From assembly GCF_000485595.1 (NCBI RefSeq), contig NW_014577422.1, positions 51,071 to 103,339 on the forward strand: a stretch of 52,269 nucleotides of DNA, in the 5' to 3' direction. A program made the position numbers and the translations under genes. Origin of the DNA: Priapulus caudatus. Its lineage: Eukaryota; Priapulida; Priapulimorpha; Priapulimorphida; Priapulidae. The notes beneath the pieces are model-generated. The model was given only the letters and a program-made list of their open reading frames with translations, did not search any database and was not told the DNA's origin. The first letter of the stretch is position 1. Every line of letters starts with the position of its first letter. Positions 23,547 through 37,310 of the stretch are shown here, in pieces.

Positions 23547-26500
23547 GTACTTAGCAGTAGCAGAAGCACCACCATCACCACCACCACCACTACCAGCAGT
23601 ACTTAGCAGCAGTAGCAGCAGCAGTAGTAGCAGTATAACGGGGCTCCGGCACCATGGTGTGAAGACATGGATAAGCCCTCTGCCAGCTGCTTGGCTTCGG
23701 ACCGTGCATTGACCTGTCCAGTGCAGCCGCTGCCCGCGATCCCCAGTCACACGTGTTCACAGCTGGTCTGCACATGCTGTTTGTCTTAGCTCACGCGCTC
23801 GCTTCCCTTCCTTGTGCTAGAAATCAAAGAAGAGGGGGAGGATGAGAGGGGGAGGACGAGGATAATGAAGTATCGAAGTAGGAGAAGGGAGAGGAGGAAG
23901 ATGAAGAGGAAGACGAGGAGACGAGGAGGAGAGGGAAGGAGGAGAAGCAGGAGGAGGCTAACGACAAGCTGCTAGTCCCTCGATACTGTGTATATGTCCT
24001 GCAGGCTCCATTCCTTATTTCCTACAGCATTTCTTCATATACTACTGAGCACTCGGCCGTAAGAGTTGGCAGTGATGTAGCGTGTCTAGTTTTTCTCTGT
24101 ATGTACGCGCGTAAGTGTGCATGCGGGCGCGCGTGCGTTCCTGTGTGCGTTTGTAGCATCTATCCATGCCTTGTGTGTACATTCAACAGTCTTTCAACGT
24201 TGGGCTTTTTTATTTAATTGTTCTACTTGTCACCTCATGTGTCACCGTCTCTGTCACCTCTGCCACCCCATTACCCACAATTAGCCTGCAGGCAGAACTT
24301 TACATTCTGAACCTGCGCCTTTGCTCTTTTAAAAGACAGTTTGCGTTTCTATATGACATGTTCACTGCGAAGTCTTATTGGATGGCCCCTACTATACGCA
24401 CCCACATCTATTGGTAAAAATACTAAAATGATAACAGAAATAGAAAAATCCAATTAAGGAATTATATTTCACCTTTGCACCTATGATTTCCACACGTTTT
24501 AGTTGCAATTTAAATCATGCGGGGTATTATTAATATCTCTGGAGTTTTCAGTATCTCTAAAACGTATATTTTGATGTATTATGCATTATCACGTATATAT
24601 AGTTCTTAGATATTTTGCCATCTAGCCTGCCATTTCCCCTCCACCCTATTTGTTACCTGATCGATCTTCTAATATCAGACTCAGGATTTTTTAGAAATAT
24701 GTAAAAACACTATGATGAGTCTAAAATGCAGTAACATTTTGCACCAGATTTCACTTCAAAAGCTCTGACCTCTTTGACTCATGTCGTTGTAACTACTTCA
24801 CGATGTTTTTGACAACAAGTCCCCGGTCTGCGTGTTTCAGTACTGTGGCTCCCTGTCTAAGCCTCTGCAAGTTGTGTCCGTTGCCATGGCATCGTTCAGC
24901 GAGGGCTTCTACAAACACGCTAACGGAAACATGATGCAGCGAGCGACCACGTCACTGCTTCACAGCGGCAAATACCTGCTCAACCCTGAAATGAAAGGAC
25001 AACAGGTGAGTGAGTGCTAGAACCTCGCATCCATGTAGCAAATCGTCTTCGTGGGTGAATGTAATGGCGAAGAAGATAGCCTAACCTTACTAATATCGGC
25101 TGAGCAACGTTGCGTGTTTCAGTAGAAAACGGGATCTTCTGTCTGTCCCACCTCCAAATAAGGAATCACAAACGACCATGGTTTTTCTAAAACAAAAACC
25201 GCATTTTTTGTCTCGTTTGGGCACAGAATCCGTGTAAGATTTCTACGCGTATATATTGCGATTGTGTAGTTGTCACCGCCGTCTCTAGTGTAGCCTCTCG
25301 GAAATTAATATTGAAATGTAGGAATAGGGAGCATATAGGCGATAGTGGCACGAGTATTAGTTAGAGGGACGACGAGTATAGAAGCGTCCAACAGCACACG
25401 GAATAATTAACATCGCAACTCTTAGAAAATTGGTAATTATGCCAACGGCAGATGGGCGATTAGTTTAGAGGGCACAGAAGGTGTTAGATTGTAGTGAGCA
25501 TGCAGTAGAGTGGGCTAAAATAATTAGCCACTGTTACGAAGCAACGCATGCAGAATAAAAGTTACCAGGGACAGTTTGGCAGCCAGCCAAGGACCAAAGG
25601 ACACAGTCCAAACTGACGTAAGATAGAACAGGTGGTCACTCGTCATACTAATGTCCGACGCCGAACCAATAGGGGAGATGGCCGAAGCGGCTGGCGAGGC
25701 GAGAAAGGACGCGCCCAACGAGAAGGGCACGCCCACGGGTATAAAAGGGGATGCGGAGAGAGAACGTGGCCGGTTATGACGACAGAGTGCTGTGCGAAAT
25801 AAAACAACGTTTTCCCTGTGACAATCATACTGTTCGCTTTATAACCGACTTGAATTTATTCAACGCGACACTAGTGCCACGTACCAGCGGTAGTATAGCG
25901 CCATCGTACGAAGATAAATAGCTTCTTTTGTTAAGACCAAGGGTAAGCCCTAGGCGTCACTGTCACTGGAAGGAAATAGGAAGGAGACAGGTCAGCGACA
26001 CTTGTAGCAGTTAGTAACTAACGAGTGAGACACTAATGAAGAACGGGTTACTAATGAGCTACTATTGTGCAGGACTGCCACCAGAGATTGCACGTTAGAG
26101 GCTATGTAAGGTCCTGATAACACGTGGCAAAGGGAGGATAAAAATCACATTGCGAGTAGGAGACCAAAGGCTATATTAGCCTAAATCTACAACTAGGACA
26201 GGGGTGGGCAAACTTTTCAAAGCGAGGGCCGCATCAGTGGGCCATGAAAAGTCGAAGGGCCGCACCTTTTAAAATCAGGCGGTGCGCTCTAAGATAATAC
26301 GTGCGTTTTGCCACAAGGGCGCCATTTCTGGACCATAATTAGCTGAAATGGCGTTGCAGAGCGAACCAGACAATAGAACAGTAATCTGTATGACACTGAA
26401 AAAGTCAGCCTCGGTTCAAGCACAAACATGTTGACTTTCACAAAAATCTATTAATTGAAAAAAAAATTATTTTTTTATTTTTATTTTTTTATTTGCTGTA

Positions 26501-28744
26501 GGCTTCCGCGGGCCGCACAGAACCCCGTAGAGGGCCGCATGCGGCCCGCGGGCCGTAGTTTGCCCACCCCTGGAATAATTTGTTATGAGTTTTCTTTTAT
26601 TTTACAAAAGTGCCTTTGTGCCCTTCTCAAATTTTGAGAGTTGCCTTGGTGCCTTTTAAAATTGCCTCTGTGACCTTCCATTTTAGAGAAAATTCAAGGC
26701 GATTTCTCACATGCCCTAAAAAATTGCCTTGCCCTTCTCGTCGCTTAATTCGAGCCCTGCAGGGTTTCTCATACATAAGAGGCACAGTGGCGCACCGCCG
26801 TTGTCAAATTTAACATCGCCGTTGTGAAAATGTTCCTGTATTTACTGATAAGTATATCCTGTATCTATATACCTATAAGTATATCAATACATCCTGTATT
26901 TGAATCCATCATGCGCATTTTTCCCCAAACTGGCCATTACCTCCTTTGTCTAATTTTCCCTCAGAAGAAACCCTGTAAATAGAAGCTAATATATGACTTA
27001 ACCTCCTTATGTACCTGAACATTGTGTAGCCTAGGCAGCCCACAGGGTAAAGCGAAAACCAAAGGCAGCCAGGATACGTATAGGCCTCAGTAGATCTAGA
27101 CTGATGATATTACACAGACGTTTGGTAAATGACCGCTACAGAATGGTTTCAATCATCCCGTGTGTGTATGTCCGTGTAATCATTACGAGAGTTTGCTATG
27201 GGGAAAGTTCGTCTTCGTTTTGATGATCATGGTAATAAATGTGATTTTTTAAATAAATTTATCAGTTACGAGACTTACGACTAATGCTAACATCGCAGAA
27301 CTTTATCTATTTTTAAAACATTAGGAAAATGTACAGTGTTCTGTGCGTGCACCGCAGTTAGCAATACAGTAAGTTCTGCTAGTAAATCACCATGTATTGT
27401 GGAAATCTGCTGGCATTAATATTTCTGTACTTTGTTTACTGAAGGCAAGCGTGGCTATATTTTCCATTAATATGTAAATGCATATATACGTATGCTAATC
27501 AAGCATCGTGTGTATACTGACGCATGTTCATGGCTTCCCTAATTACTATTTAAACACAAATGCTTTGCTCGCGATTCTCCCAATGCTAGTGCCCTCCGAC
27601 TATACCATGAATCCGACCCTCCCCCTCTCTTTCGCTCTTCCACTCTCTCTCTCTCTCAGCTAGAAATTGACAAAATTGTTGATTTGGGTTGCGTTTGGTG
27701 CGTATAAAAATATTTTTTACACGCAACTCATAGGTTTCAGCATACGCTATAGTGTGACGGGGCCTTTAGGAATTGACAAAATTGTTGATTTGGGTTGCGT
27801 TTGGTGCGTATAAAAATATTTTTTACACGCAACTCATAGGTTTCAGCATACGCTATGGTGTGACGGGGCTTTAAGTTTTAGAGGTGACAGTGATTAATAA
27901 TGGGGTTATTATTAAATTAATCACGGTATGTTTTGTTCTGTGTATGAATTCCGATAAAATGTCCTTGAATTTCCGATAATATGTCTTTGAAAAGTCCTTG
28001 AAAAAATGTTCAGTCCTCCTGTATGAACCATGTGCGTGTACGTGCGTGTACCCGCGTGTACGTGCGTGTATCTCCGTGTACCCGCGCACGTACACGCACG
28101 TGCACGCACGTGCACGCGGTTACACGCACGTACACGCTGGTACACGCACGTATCCCCTCCCATACAAACCTACTAACGGCGTCCATACACACATATATAT
28201 ACACGTACACAAGTAAACATATATACATACACGTACACATATATACATACACGTACATATGTACACATATATACACATACACGTACACATGTACACATAT
28301 ATACATACACGTACACATGTACACATACATACACGTACACATGTACGCATATAAATGAACACAAAATACGCACGCACACACATAACATACAACAACTTAT
28401 AATAAACATACTCCACATAATCTGATGCTATACATGCAAGATCTCGTGTAAAGAAGATGCAGAAGAAGCCACACATGAGAATAAAGAAAGGGATGCTGCC
28501 TGAGATATGCAGCGTAAATAATAACAATGATAACATACTATACGTCGTTATAATAAGAAAACGAACTAACGAAGATAACAACAACAACAAAAGCAACAAC
28601 AACGACAACAACAACAACGACAGCAGCAGCAGCAGCAGCAACAACAACAATGATTAGGACGGCAACGATAACGACGGTGACAATGACGACGATGACGATG
28701 ACGACGATGCGACGACGACGACAACAAGAACAAAAACAACAACA

Positions 28745-28775
<31 letters not shown>

Positions 28776-31700
28776 CGACGACGACAATAATTACAGTAAC
28801 AACAGCAGCAGCAATGATGAAAGCCACTATTTAGTTAGTATTAAACGCTACTGATACAGTATTTAGTACGATTACATGTACTAGTGTAATCTCATACTAT
28901 ATGTACCACATGTAAGTTTACAATCAGATCAATATCTGATTATAATTAATAATACTTAATAATTATTGTATTTTATATTAATTAAAAATGTGGATTAATC
29001 GAGGCTATACAGCTAGAGTTAATTAGCTACTCATTTCTCGGCATTGGTTATACACGTGCGTGTACTGTTACCACGTTGGTCACTGAGTTACTGAGTATGT
29101 GATTACTATTACTGAGTATATATGTTTGCGTGTTTTCTGTTTTAGATTGTGAACGTTACGAAAAACGCGAGCATACAGTTCTGCAAGGCATTCTGGAACA
29201 TACCGGAGACGGATGTGTTTCATGTAAGCATATATGCTTTATTTCTTGCTATATATTCCATGTGTGTTTTTGGAGAGGCAATTATGATATATATCAGGAT
29301 ATATATATATATATATAAATATATGTGTATGCGTGCGTGTTTGTGTGTGTGTCTGTGTGTATGCGTCTACGTGCGTGCGTGTGTGTGTGCGTGCATGCTT
29401 GTGTGTGTGTCTGTGCGTGCGTGTGTGCGTGCGCGTGTGTGTGCGTGCGTGCGCGCGTGTGCTTTATTCCATCGGTGTTATTCATCATTCCCGCAGCAAC
29501 TGCCGAGCAGTGGATGAATCCGTGTGGGTGCAAGCGATTGTGTGTGCGTGCGTACGTGCGTGCGTGCGTATGTGTGCTTCATTCCATTGGTGTTATTCAT
29601 CATTCCCGCAGCAACTGCCTCAGTGGATGAATCCGTGTGTATGCGTGCGTGTATGCGTGTGCTTGTGTGTGTTGTGTGTGTATGTGTGTGCGTGTGCGTG
29701 TGTGTGTATGCGTGCTTGCGTCCGTGTGCGTGTGCAATTTTTATTTTTTTATTTGCTGTAGGCTTCCGCGGGCCGCACAGAACCCCGTAGAGGGCCGCAT
29801 GCGGCCCGCGGGCCGTAGTTTGCCCACTCCTGAACTAGGAGGATACAATTTTTGTTTACCAAAGTTGCAGTTTAATATGGCATTATTGGCGTTTTTTAGG
29901 TACCTTATATTATTATACCTTATTATTACTATATTATACCTTATAGGTGTTATTAGCTAGTGATATATTGTAAGGTGTCACCATATCAGGAGCAAATGAA
30001 TGGCGATGACATGAATGAGTACATGGATAGATTTATTATTTTATTCCTATTCATGTACTCTTGATTATATCAGAAGTAGATAATAGGGAATTCTGATTAT
30101 ATGTACAGATAAGTCGATCATCCTACTGGTCCTTCTGATTGGCAGATTGTATTATGAATGAGGAAACTGAAACGACTGTTGTTTCAGCTGCACTGCTGTC
30201 ATGTATCGATACACTCTACACGCTGCAGCGCAGCTCGAAAGTCTGATAAATTTAGACTGCAAATTTGATCCCACATCAAAATAGTCCGGGCCTGACGGGC
30301 GCTAAATTTATGCAGTGTGTACACGCTATCTCCGCGCAAGTACGCGCTATAGTCCGGACTAAGTTAATAGCCCCGCAAATGGAGGTGGGCCAGACCTGCT
30401 TAGAAACGTGCTAAGTTAGCCCGCGTTAAACGGTGTGTATGCAATCCGGTGCCAGGCCCGGGTTAACTTTCGCAATACGCATGCGCATAGCCTTGTTTGG
30501 GTCACATAAAAGTACAGTAACTGTCTGCTGAGTGACGTAACAAGCTAAACTGAGCATGCACAGTCAACCCGTGCTAACGTAGCGCGATTCAACATTTTGT
30601 GTCTGCATGCTGCGATTTAGTACGCGGCTGGCGCTGCGACTGGCCCCGACTAGTTTGATGTGGGATAAAATTTTGCAGTTTGTACGGTGTATGAAAGTAC
30701 TAAAAGTGAGTGACACTAAAGCTGACACTAACAGCTAAAACTAACTAGGGTCAAGGTCTTACTGTCTAGCAAATAATTTTTTTTCGTGACCACGCTTGAA
30801 ATCACTGTAAAAAGTGTAATGTAAACACATTTCATATCGGAATCTATATTCATGACGTGCTGCTGACAATGTAAAAATAACAGTAATAACGGTACATCGA
30901 ACCTTCGACAGCAAACGGTCAGTTGTTCACTTGACGTGTGTGAATAACATATTTGCGTGAGGATGTTAACTTACAAGATTACCTGTTATGTGGTATGTGT
31001 AGTACGTTGGCTAGGTTAATATCTTTAAATATTAAAAACATTGCACAATTAATGTGAAGTTGATGTATCAAAGGTCAAACAATGACAAACTGTTAGATGT
31101 ATGTTGTCTCCTAAATATCTTGATAGTATAGATATTTAGTTAGATAATACTAGGTGCATGGCATATCAATTTTGTAGACAGGATATATGATATCTTCAGC
31201 CAATGCGCATGATTGTGAGTTTGTAACTACAATATGTACAGACAAATCATACACGAGAAAAATACATACATGAGACCATGTGATATAATGTGTTATGGAT
31301 GTCACTGTGTTATAGTATATATTATATTATCAGGAGTGAATAATAATAGATCTATTAGTATAATCTATTATCTATTATCTATTATCTATATCTATTATTA
31401 TAATCTATTATTATTCCCTCCTGATACTGTGTGACACCGTGTGTTGTGTATGTACATAGCTGTGACAACTAATACTATATGACACTATTTGTTGTGTGTC
31501 TACAATGATGTCACAACTAATACTATGTGTCACCATGTGTCGTGCGCATAACCCTGCCAACTACTGCTATCATATGCGACACAATGTGTTGCATATGTGG
31601 ACAGCTAATAATAGGTGCTATTAAAAATTAATGAGTATTAATGATTAATGATTAATAATTAATTAATAGGTGATAATAATAATTAGCTGTGACAACCAAT

Positions 31701-34700
31701 AATAGGTGACACCATGTGTGGTGTATGTGCATGAGTGGGCCTGTGTGTGCGCGTTCTTGCGTGCGTGCGTGTGTGTACGTGCATGTGTGCGTTACTGCGT
31801 ACAGCGCTGGCTGGCTGTCGGTACCATACTCACACACGACCTGCATAGTTTAACCCACGGACATACAGGTGGAAGCTTATTAGCGGCGTGTCTACGCGTG
31901 TAGTGGAAACGTGATAACTTGGAGACGCGTGCGTGCAGCTAGGTTAATCGTATCACAGACGACACTCTTATCTGTGTCGTGAGAGGGCATCGAACAGTTC
32001 ACTATGTTTACACTGTTGACCTGCCGGCATCACCTGACTATCACGTGAGGTGCTGTGGCCTGACTCCCGACGGAAGACGCGTGACGTCATTAGACAGGGG
32101 TCACCCGACCACGACACGAGTCTCAAGGTTCGCGGATCACGCGCGAGAGTGTGACCGTGTGCGATCACGCAGGGCGCCGACTGGCGACTACACGAGGCAT
32201 AACAGTGTACAGTCAAACCTATGGGAGCGGATATGTGTCAAAATTCAAACGTTTAATTGATCGATTGATTGTTCAATTGAACAGTCAATTTAATCATTCA
32301 AACGTTTAATTGATCGATTGATTGTTCAATTGAACAGTCGTTTAATCATGTCAAACGTTCAGTTGAGCAATTAATAGAACGAAATTGTCAAATAGAATCG
32401 CCGCTATGCACGACTTTGACGAATTGACAATTGACAATCAAAAGCCACGAATACTGAATAGGCGTAATTGAATCATGAATGGAGCAAAGTACTTGCGAGG
32501 CTCGTCTATCGAGCAATTGGCCGAGGCCTCGTCTACCGAGGCTCGTCTATCGCACACATCAAACCGTATACGCTACTGCACATGCGCAAGAGGCATGACG
32601 GGAAGGCCGCGTAGCTGCGTAGTTGCTAGGAAAGCAATCGGCGGCGTTTCCACAGCTAAGTGCGTGTACCCGCGTGCTACGTGCGTGTACCCGCGTGTAC
32701 GTGCGGTGTACGTGGATCTGCTCCGCATGCACGTGCGTGCTACCCCGCGTGTACTGACGTGTACCCGGCGTGTACGTGCAGTATCTGCGTGTACGCTGCG
32801 TGTCCGCGGTACGTGCGTGTACGTGCGTGTATCGCCGTGTTACGTGCGTGTACTTGCGTGTACTGTGCGTTTACGCGCGTGTGGTACGTGCGTGTACCCG
32901 CGCTGTACAGTGCGTGCACCGCGTGTACGTGCGTGTAGTAGCGTGTACCCGCGTGTACGTGCGTGCTATCTGCGTGTACGCTGCGCGTACCGCGTGTCAC
33001 GTGTAACCGCCGTGCAGCGTGCGTGCACGTGCGTGTAACGCGCGTGTGACGTGCGTGTCATCTGCGGTACGTGCGTGTATCTGCGTGTACCGTGCGTTAC
33101 GCCGCGTTTACGTGCGTGTAGTGCGTGTACCCTGCGTGTACGCGCGTGTATCCGCGTGTACGTGCGTGTACTTTGCGTACGGTCGTTGTTACCCGCGGGA
33201 ATTTAGTAAATGTTGATTTTGTGCTTGAAAAGTCCTTGCATTTTTGGAAAGAATCCTTGCGCTGAATAAAAAGAAATTTTGTACCAATCAATAATGTGCA
33301 ACTCAATAAAAATATGCGTTAATAAGCTTTAAAAAAGTATAGACACGATAGACAGTTAATTGATGGATCACAAAATTACAGTAGTCTGCTAAATTAAGGT
33401 ATGGTGTTGCTATCGATGAACAGTTTTAGAAGGGTTTATTAATGGGATCCAGTAAAGGTGCCCGTCACACCATAAGTCGATACCAGTTGAAGCGTATGGT
33501 GCGATAAAAAATAGTGGCATAAGTTCCGAAGCAACTCACACGCGCAACTAATAGGTTTTATAGGTTTGTAAGTACGCAACAACACGCAGCGTGATCGGCA
33601 GATCACACGCAGTGTAATCAGAAATTTGAACTGTTCAATAATTCTCTGGCGATGCTCCGGATCAAATTATAGCAACAGGGACGCCAACAGGTACGCTACG
33701 TCGGCGAACACGATCGCCCAACACGATCGGCAACACCGCATCGCAACAGCGTACGCAAATCATAAGTTTAGCATGCAGGTGATCGCGCAGGTCTAAATTT
33801 GAGGTATCTGCGCCGGTTTTTGGTTTGAGCACGTACAATGTTGCGAATTGATTGTGATCTGTTGCGATCGTGTGTTGCGATCTAGTTGCGACATAGTGTT
33901 GTGCGTGGTATGTGCGTGTAGCTACCCCAACCTATGTGCGTATTCCAGCGTATCCCCACACTATTAGTTGCGTGTGAATCTGTTAGTTTGCGTACTACAT
34001 GCGTGTGAGTATCAATGGTATTAAACTAGTTGCCTTTTTCTAGATCGGTGTCAGTTTGTCTGTGGACCTCCGAGGTGACAACATGAGTACCTCTTGCCGC
34101 TTATTGAATCAATTTAATCTGGTCAATGTATGGCACACTTAAACACATACAGTGGCGGGTTAGACCATAGATAGCAGGCCAGCCTTGACTTATGTCCTCT
34201 AACGCACCAGTTCTGGTGAGCCCGCGAACGAGACCAGGTGCATTCAAGAACTTTATGAGATGCCCGCCAGAATGTACGATGAGCATGCTACTCTGAGGAT
34301 GCCCCCGATGAGGTTGTACCTCGCATCACAGCAAAACACCAAGTACAGGTTCCCCTGGACCCTGGCCTGGAAGCTGGAGTCACTTTGCGGCACGCTGGCC
34401 TCGGTACAAGAGTACTCCGACATGGCAGTTTTACCGTATATTACAGGTTTATATTACAGGTTTTTACCACGTAGAGCCGATATTCGCATTTAGCACGCAA
34501 CTAGCACGCAGCGTTCAACGCAAACTTGTAAGTTTTGACGCAAACTCACACGCAACTAGGCACGCAGGTCCAACGCAACTTGGTAAGGTTTGAACGCAAC
34601 TGCACACGCAACTCGCACGCAACCGTACGGCAGGTGATCGCAGATATTGGGGATCATAAGTTCAACGTTGCGCAACTCACACGCACCCCAATACGTCATA

Positions 34701-36852
34701 TCCCACACGCAACCCACCAGCAACGCTCACACGCAACCCATAGGTTGAATAGGCCTAGAATTGACAAAAATTGTTGATGTTGGTTGGCGTTTGCGTGGCG
34801 TATAAAAAGTATTTTTTACACGGAACTCATAGGCTTTCAGCATTAACGCTATGGTTTGACGGGGCTGTAAGTTTAGAGGTGACACTGATTAATAATGGGG
34901 TTATTATTTAAATTAATCACGCGTATGTTTGTTCCTGTGTATAATTCGATAAAAATGTCCGTGAATTCGGATAGATATTCTTTGCAAAAGTCCTTGAAAA
35001 AATGTTCAGTCCTCCTGTATGAAAACCATGGCCCGTGTACCGTGCGTGTACCGCGTTGTACGTCGGTGTATCTCCGTGTACCGCGCACGTACACGCACGT
35101 GCACGCACGCGTGACGCTGTTACACGCCACGTACACCTGGTACACGCAGTATCCCCTCCCATTACAAACCTACTAACGGTCCGTCCATACATCACAGATA
35201 TATACACGTACACAAGAAGTAAACGATATTACACATACACGTACACATGTACACATATATACATTACACGTACACATGTACACATACATTACACGCTACA
35301 TCATCGTACGCAATAAATGAACACAAAATACGCACGCACCACAGCATAACATACAACAAATCTTATAATAAACATACTCCACATAAATCTGATTGCTATA
35401 CATGCAAGATCTCTTCGTAAAGAAGAGGCAGAAGAAGCCACACATGAGAATAAAGAAAGGTATGCTGCCTGAGCCATGTGCCAGCGTAAAAATAACAATG
35501 ACTAACATACTATACCTCGTATAATAAGAAAAAGCTAACGAAATAACAACAACAACAAAAGCAACAACAACGAACAACAATCAAACAAGCGACAGCAGCA
35601 GCCAGCAGCAGCAACAACACCAAATGATTAGGACGGCAACATAACACGGTGACAATGACGAAACGATGACGCATGACGACATGTTGACGACCGACGACAA
35701 CAAGAACAAAAACAACAACAACGGACGAACGAACGACGACGACGACGATGACGACGACCGACGACAATAATTACGAGTAACAACACAGCAGGCAATGATG
35801 AAATCCACTAGTTTAGTTTAAGTAACGCTTACTGATACAGTATAGTACGATGACACGTACTAGGTGTAATCTCATACTATATGTACACAGTAAAGTTTAC
35901 AATAGATCCAAGATCTGATTATAATTTAATAATACTTAAATAATGTATTGATTTTTATATTAATTAAAAAATGTGGATAATCAGAGGGCTTATACAGGCT
36001 AGAGTTAATTAGCCTACTCATTTCTCGCATTGGCTTATACACGTGCGCGTACTATCACCACGTCGGTCACCCCGGAGTTAGCTGAGTATGTGGATTACTA
36101 TTACTAGTATATATGTTCTGCGTGTTTTCTGTTTTAATTTGAACGTTACGCAAAAATCGCGCATACATTCTGCAAGCATTCTGCGAACATACGGAGACGG
36201 ATACTGTGTTTCATGTAAGATATATGCTTTATTCTTGCTATATATTCCAGTGTGTTTCGAGCAGGCAATTATGATATATATCAGGATATTATAGTATATA
36301 TATAAATATGTCGTATGCGTGCGTGTTTGTGTGTGTGTCTGTGTGTATGCGTCTACGTGCGTGCGTGCGCATTGTAGTGTTTGCGTGATGCTTGTGTGTG
36401 TGTTGGCGTGCGCGTGTGGCTTGCGCGTGTGTTGTGGTCGTGCGCGCCTGCTGACTTTATTCCATCGGGTGTTATTCATCATTCCGCCAGCACTGCCGAC
36501 ATGTGATGAATCCGTGTGGGTGCAAGCCGATTGTGTGGCCGTGCGTACGTGCCGTGCTGCGATATGTGTGCTTCATTTCCATTGGGTTATTTCATCATTC
36601 CCGCCAGCCAACTGCCTCAGTGGATGAAATCCGTGCTGTATGCGTGCGTGTTGAGTGTCCTTGTGTGTGTTGTGTGTGTATGTGTGTGCGTGTGCGTGTG
36701 TGCTGTATGCGCTGCTTGCGTCCGTGTGCGGTGCGTTGCGTATACTCTTGATTTTTGCGCGCCCGCTCGTTGTGTGGTGTGTGTGTGTGTGCCTGTGTGT
36801 GGTGGTTGTGGTGCATAATGTGTGTGTGTGTCTGTGCGCGCGCTCGTGTGTG

Positions 36853-36896
<44 letters not shown>

Positions 36897-37246
36897 TGTG
36901 TGTGCTTCATTCCATCGTTGTTATTCATTATTCGCGCAGCAACTGCCTCAGTGGATGACTCCTCAGGCGAGCGTAAATCGGCTGTTCAGCATTGAGCCGC
37001 ATGGCTTCACGCTTCCTCGCCGTGACGGCTGCGGCAGCTTCGACGTCCCCCCACCGACCGCACACAAGGGACCCGCGCCCGTGCACGTGCGTCTGCTGTC
37101 CTACATACCCAGGAAGGGTCAGGTATGAGCTACAACACGTGTCGATAGGTGGCTGTAAACCACCAATAATAACCACGATAGTAAGACTGAAGCCGTGAAA
37201 TACACGCGTGTAGACAATTATGATTAATCTACTATATTATTATTAT

Positions 37247-37310
<64 letters not shown>

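Noticed and set aside
23164-23606. Open frames of poly-Met, poly-Asp and poly-Ser
   Set aside because: They are the trinucleotide array read in different frames; no flanking conserved sequence.
32475-33038. Open frame of 187 residues
   Set aside because: Runs into the noisy GTGCGTGTAC satellite; composition (R, V, C, T, Y) is that of the repeat.
36138-36215. Second LIPE exon 3 as a mutually exclusive exon
   Set aside because: Lacks the AG acceptor and frame, and the whole 2-kb block is an indel-rich copy of 27.66-29.72 kb.
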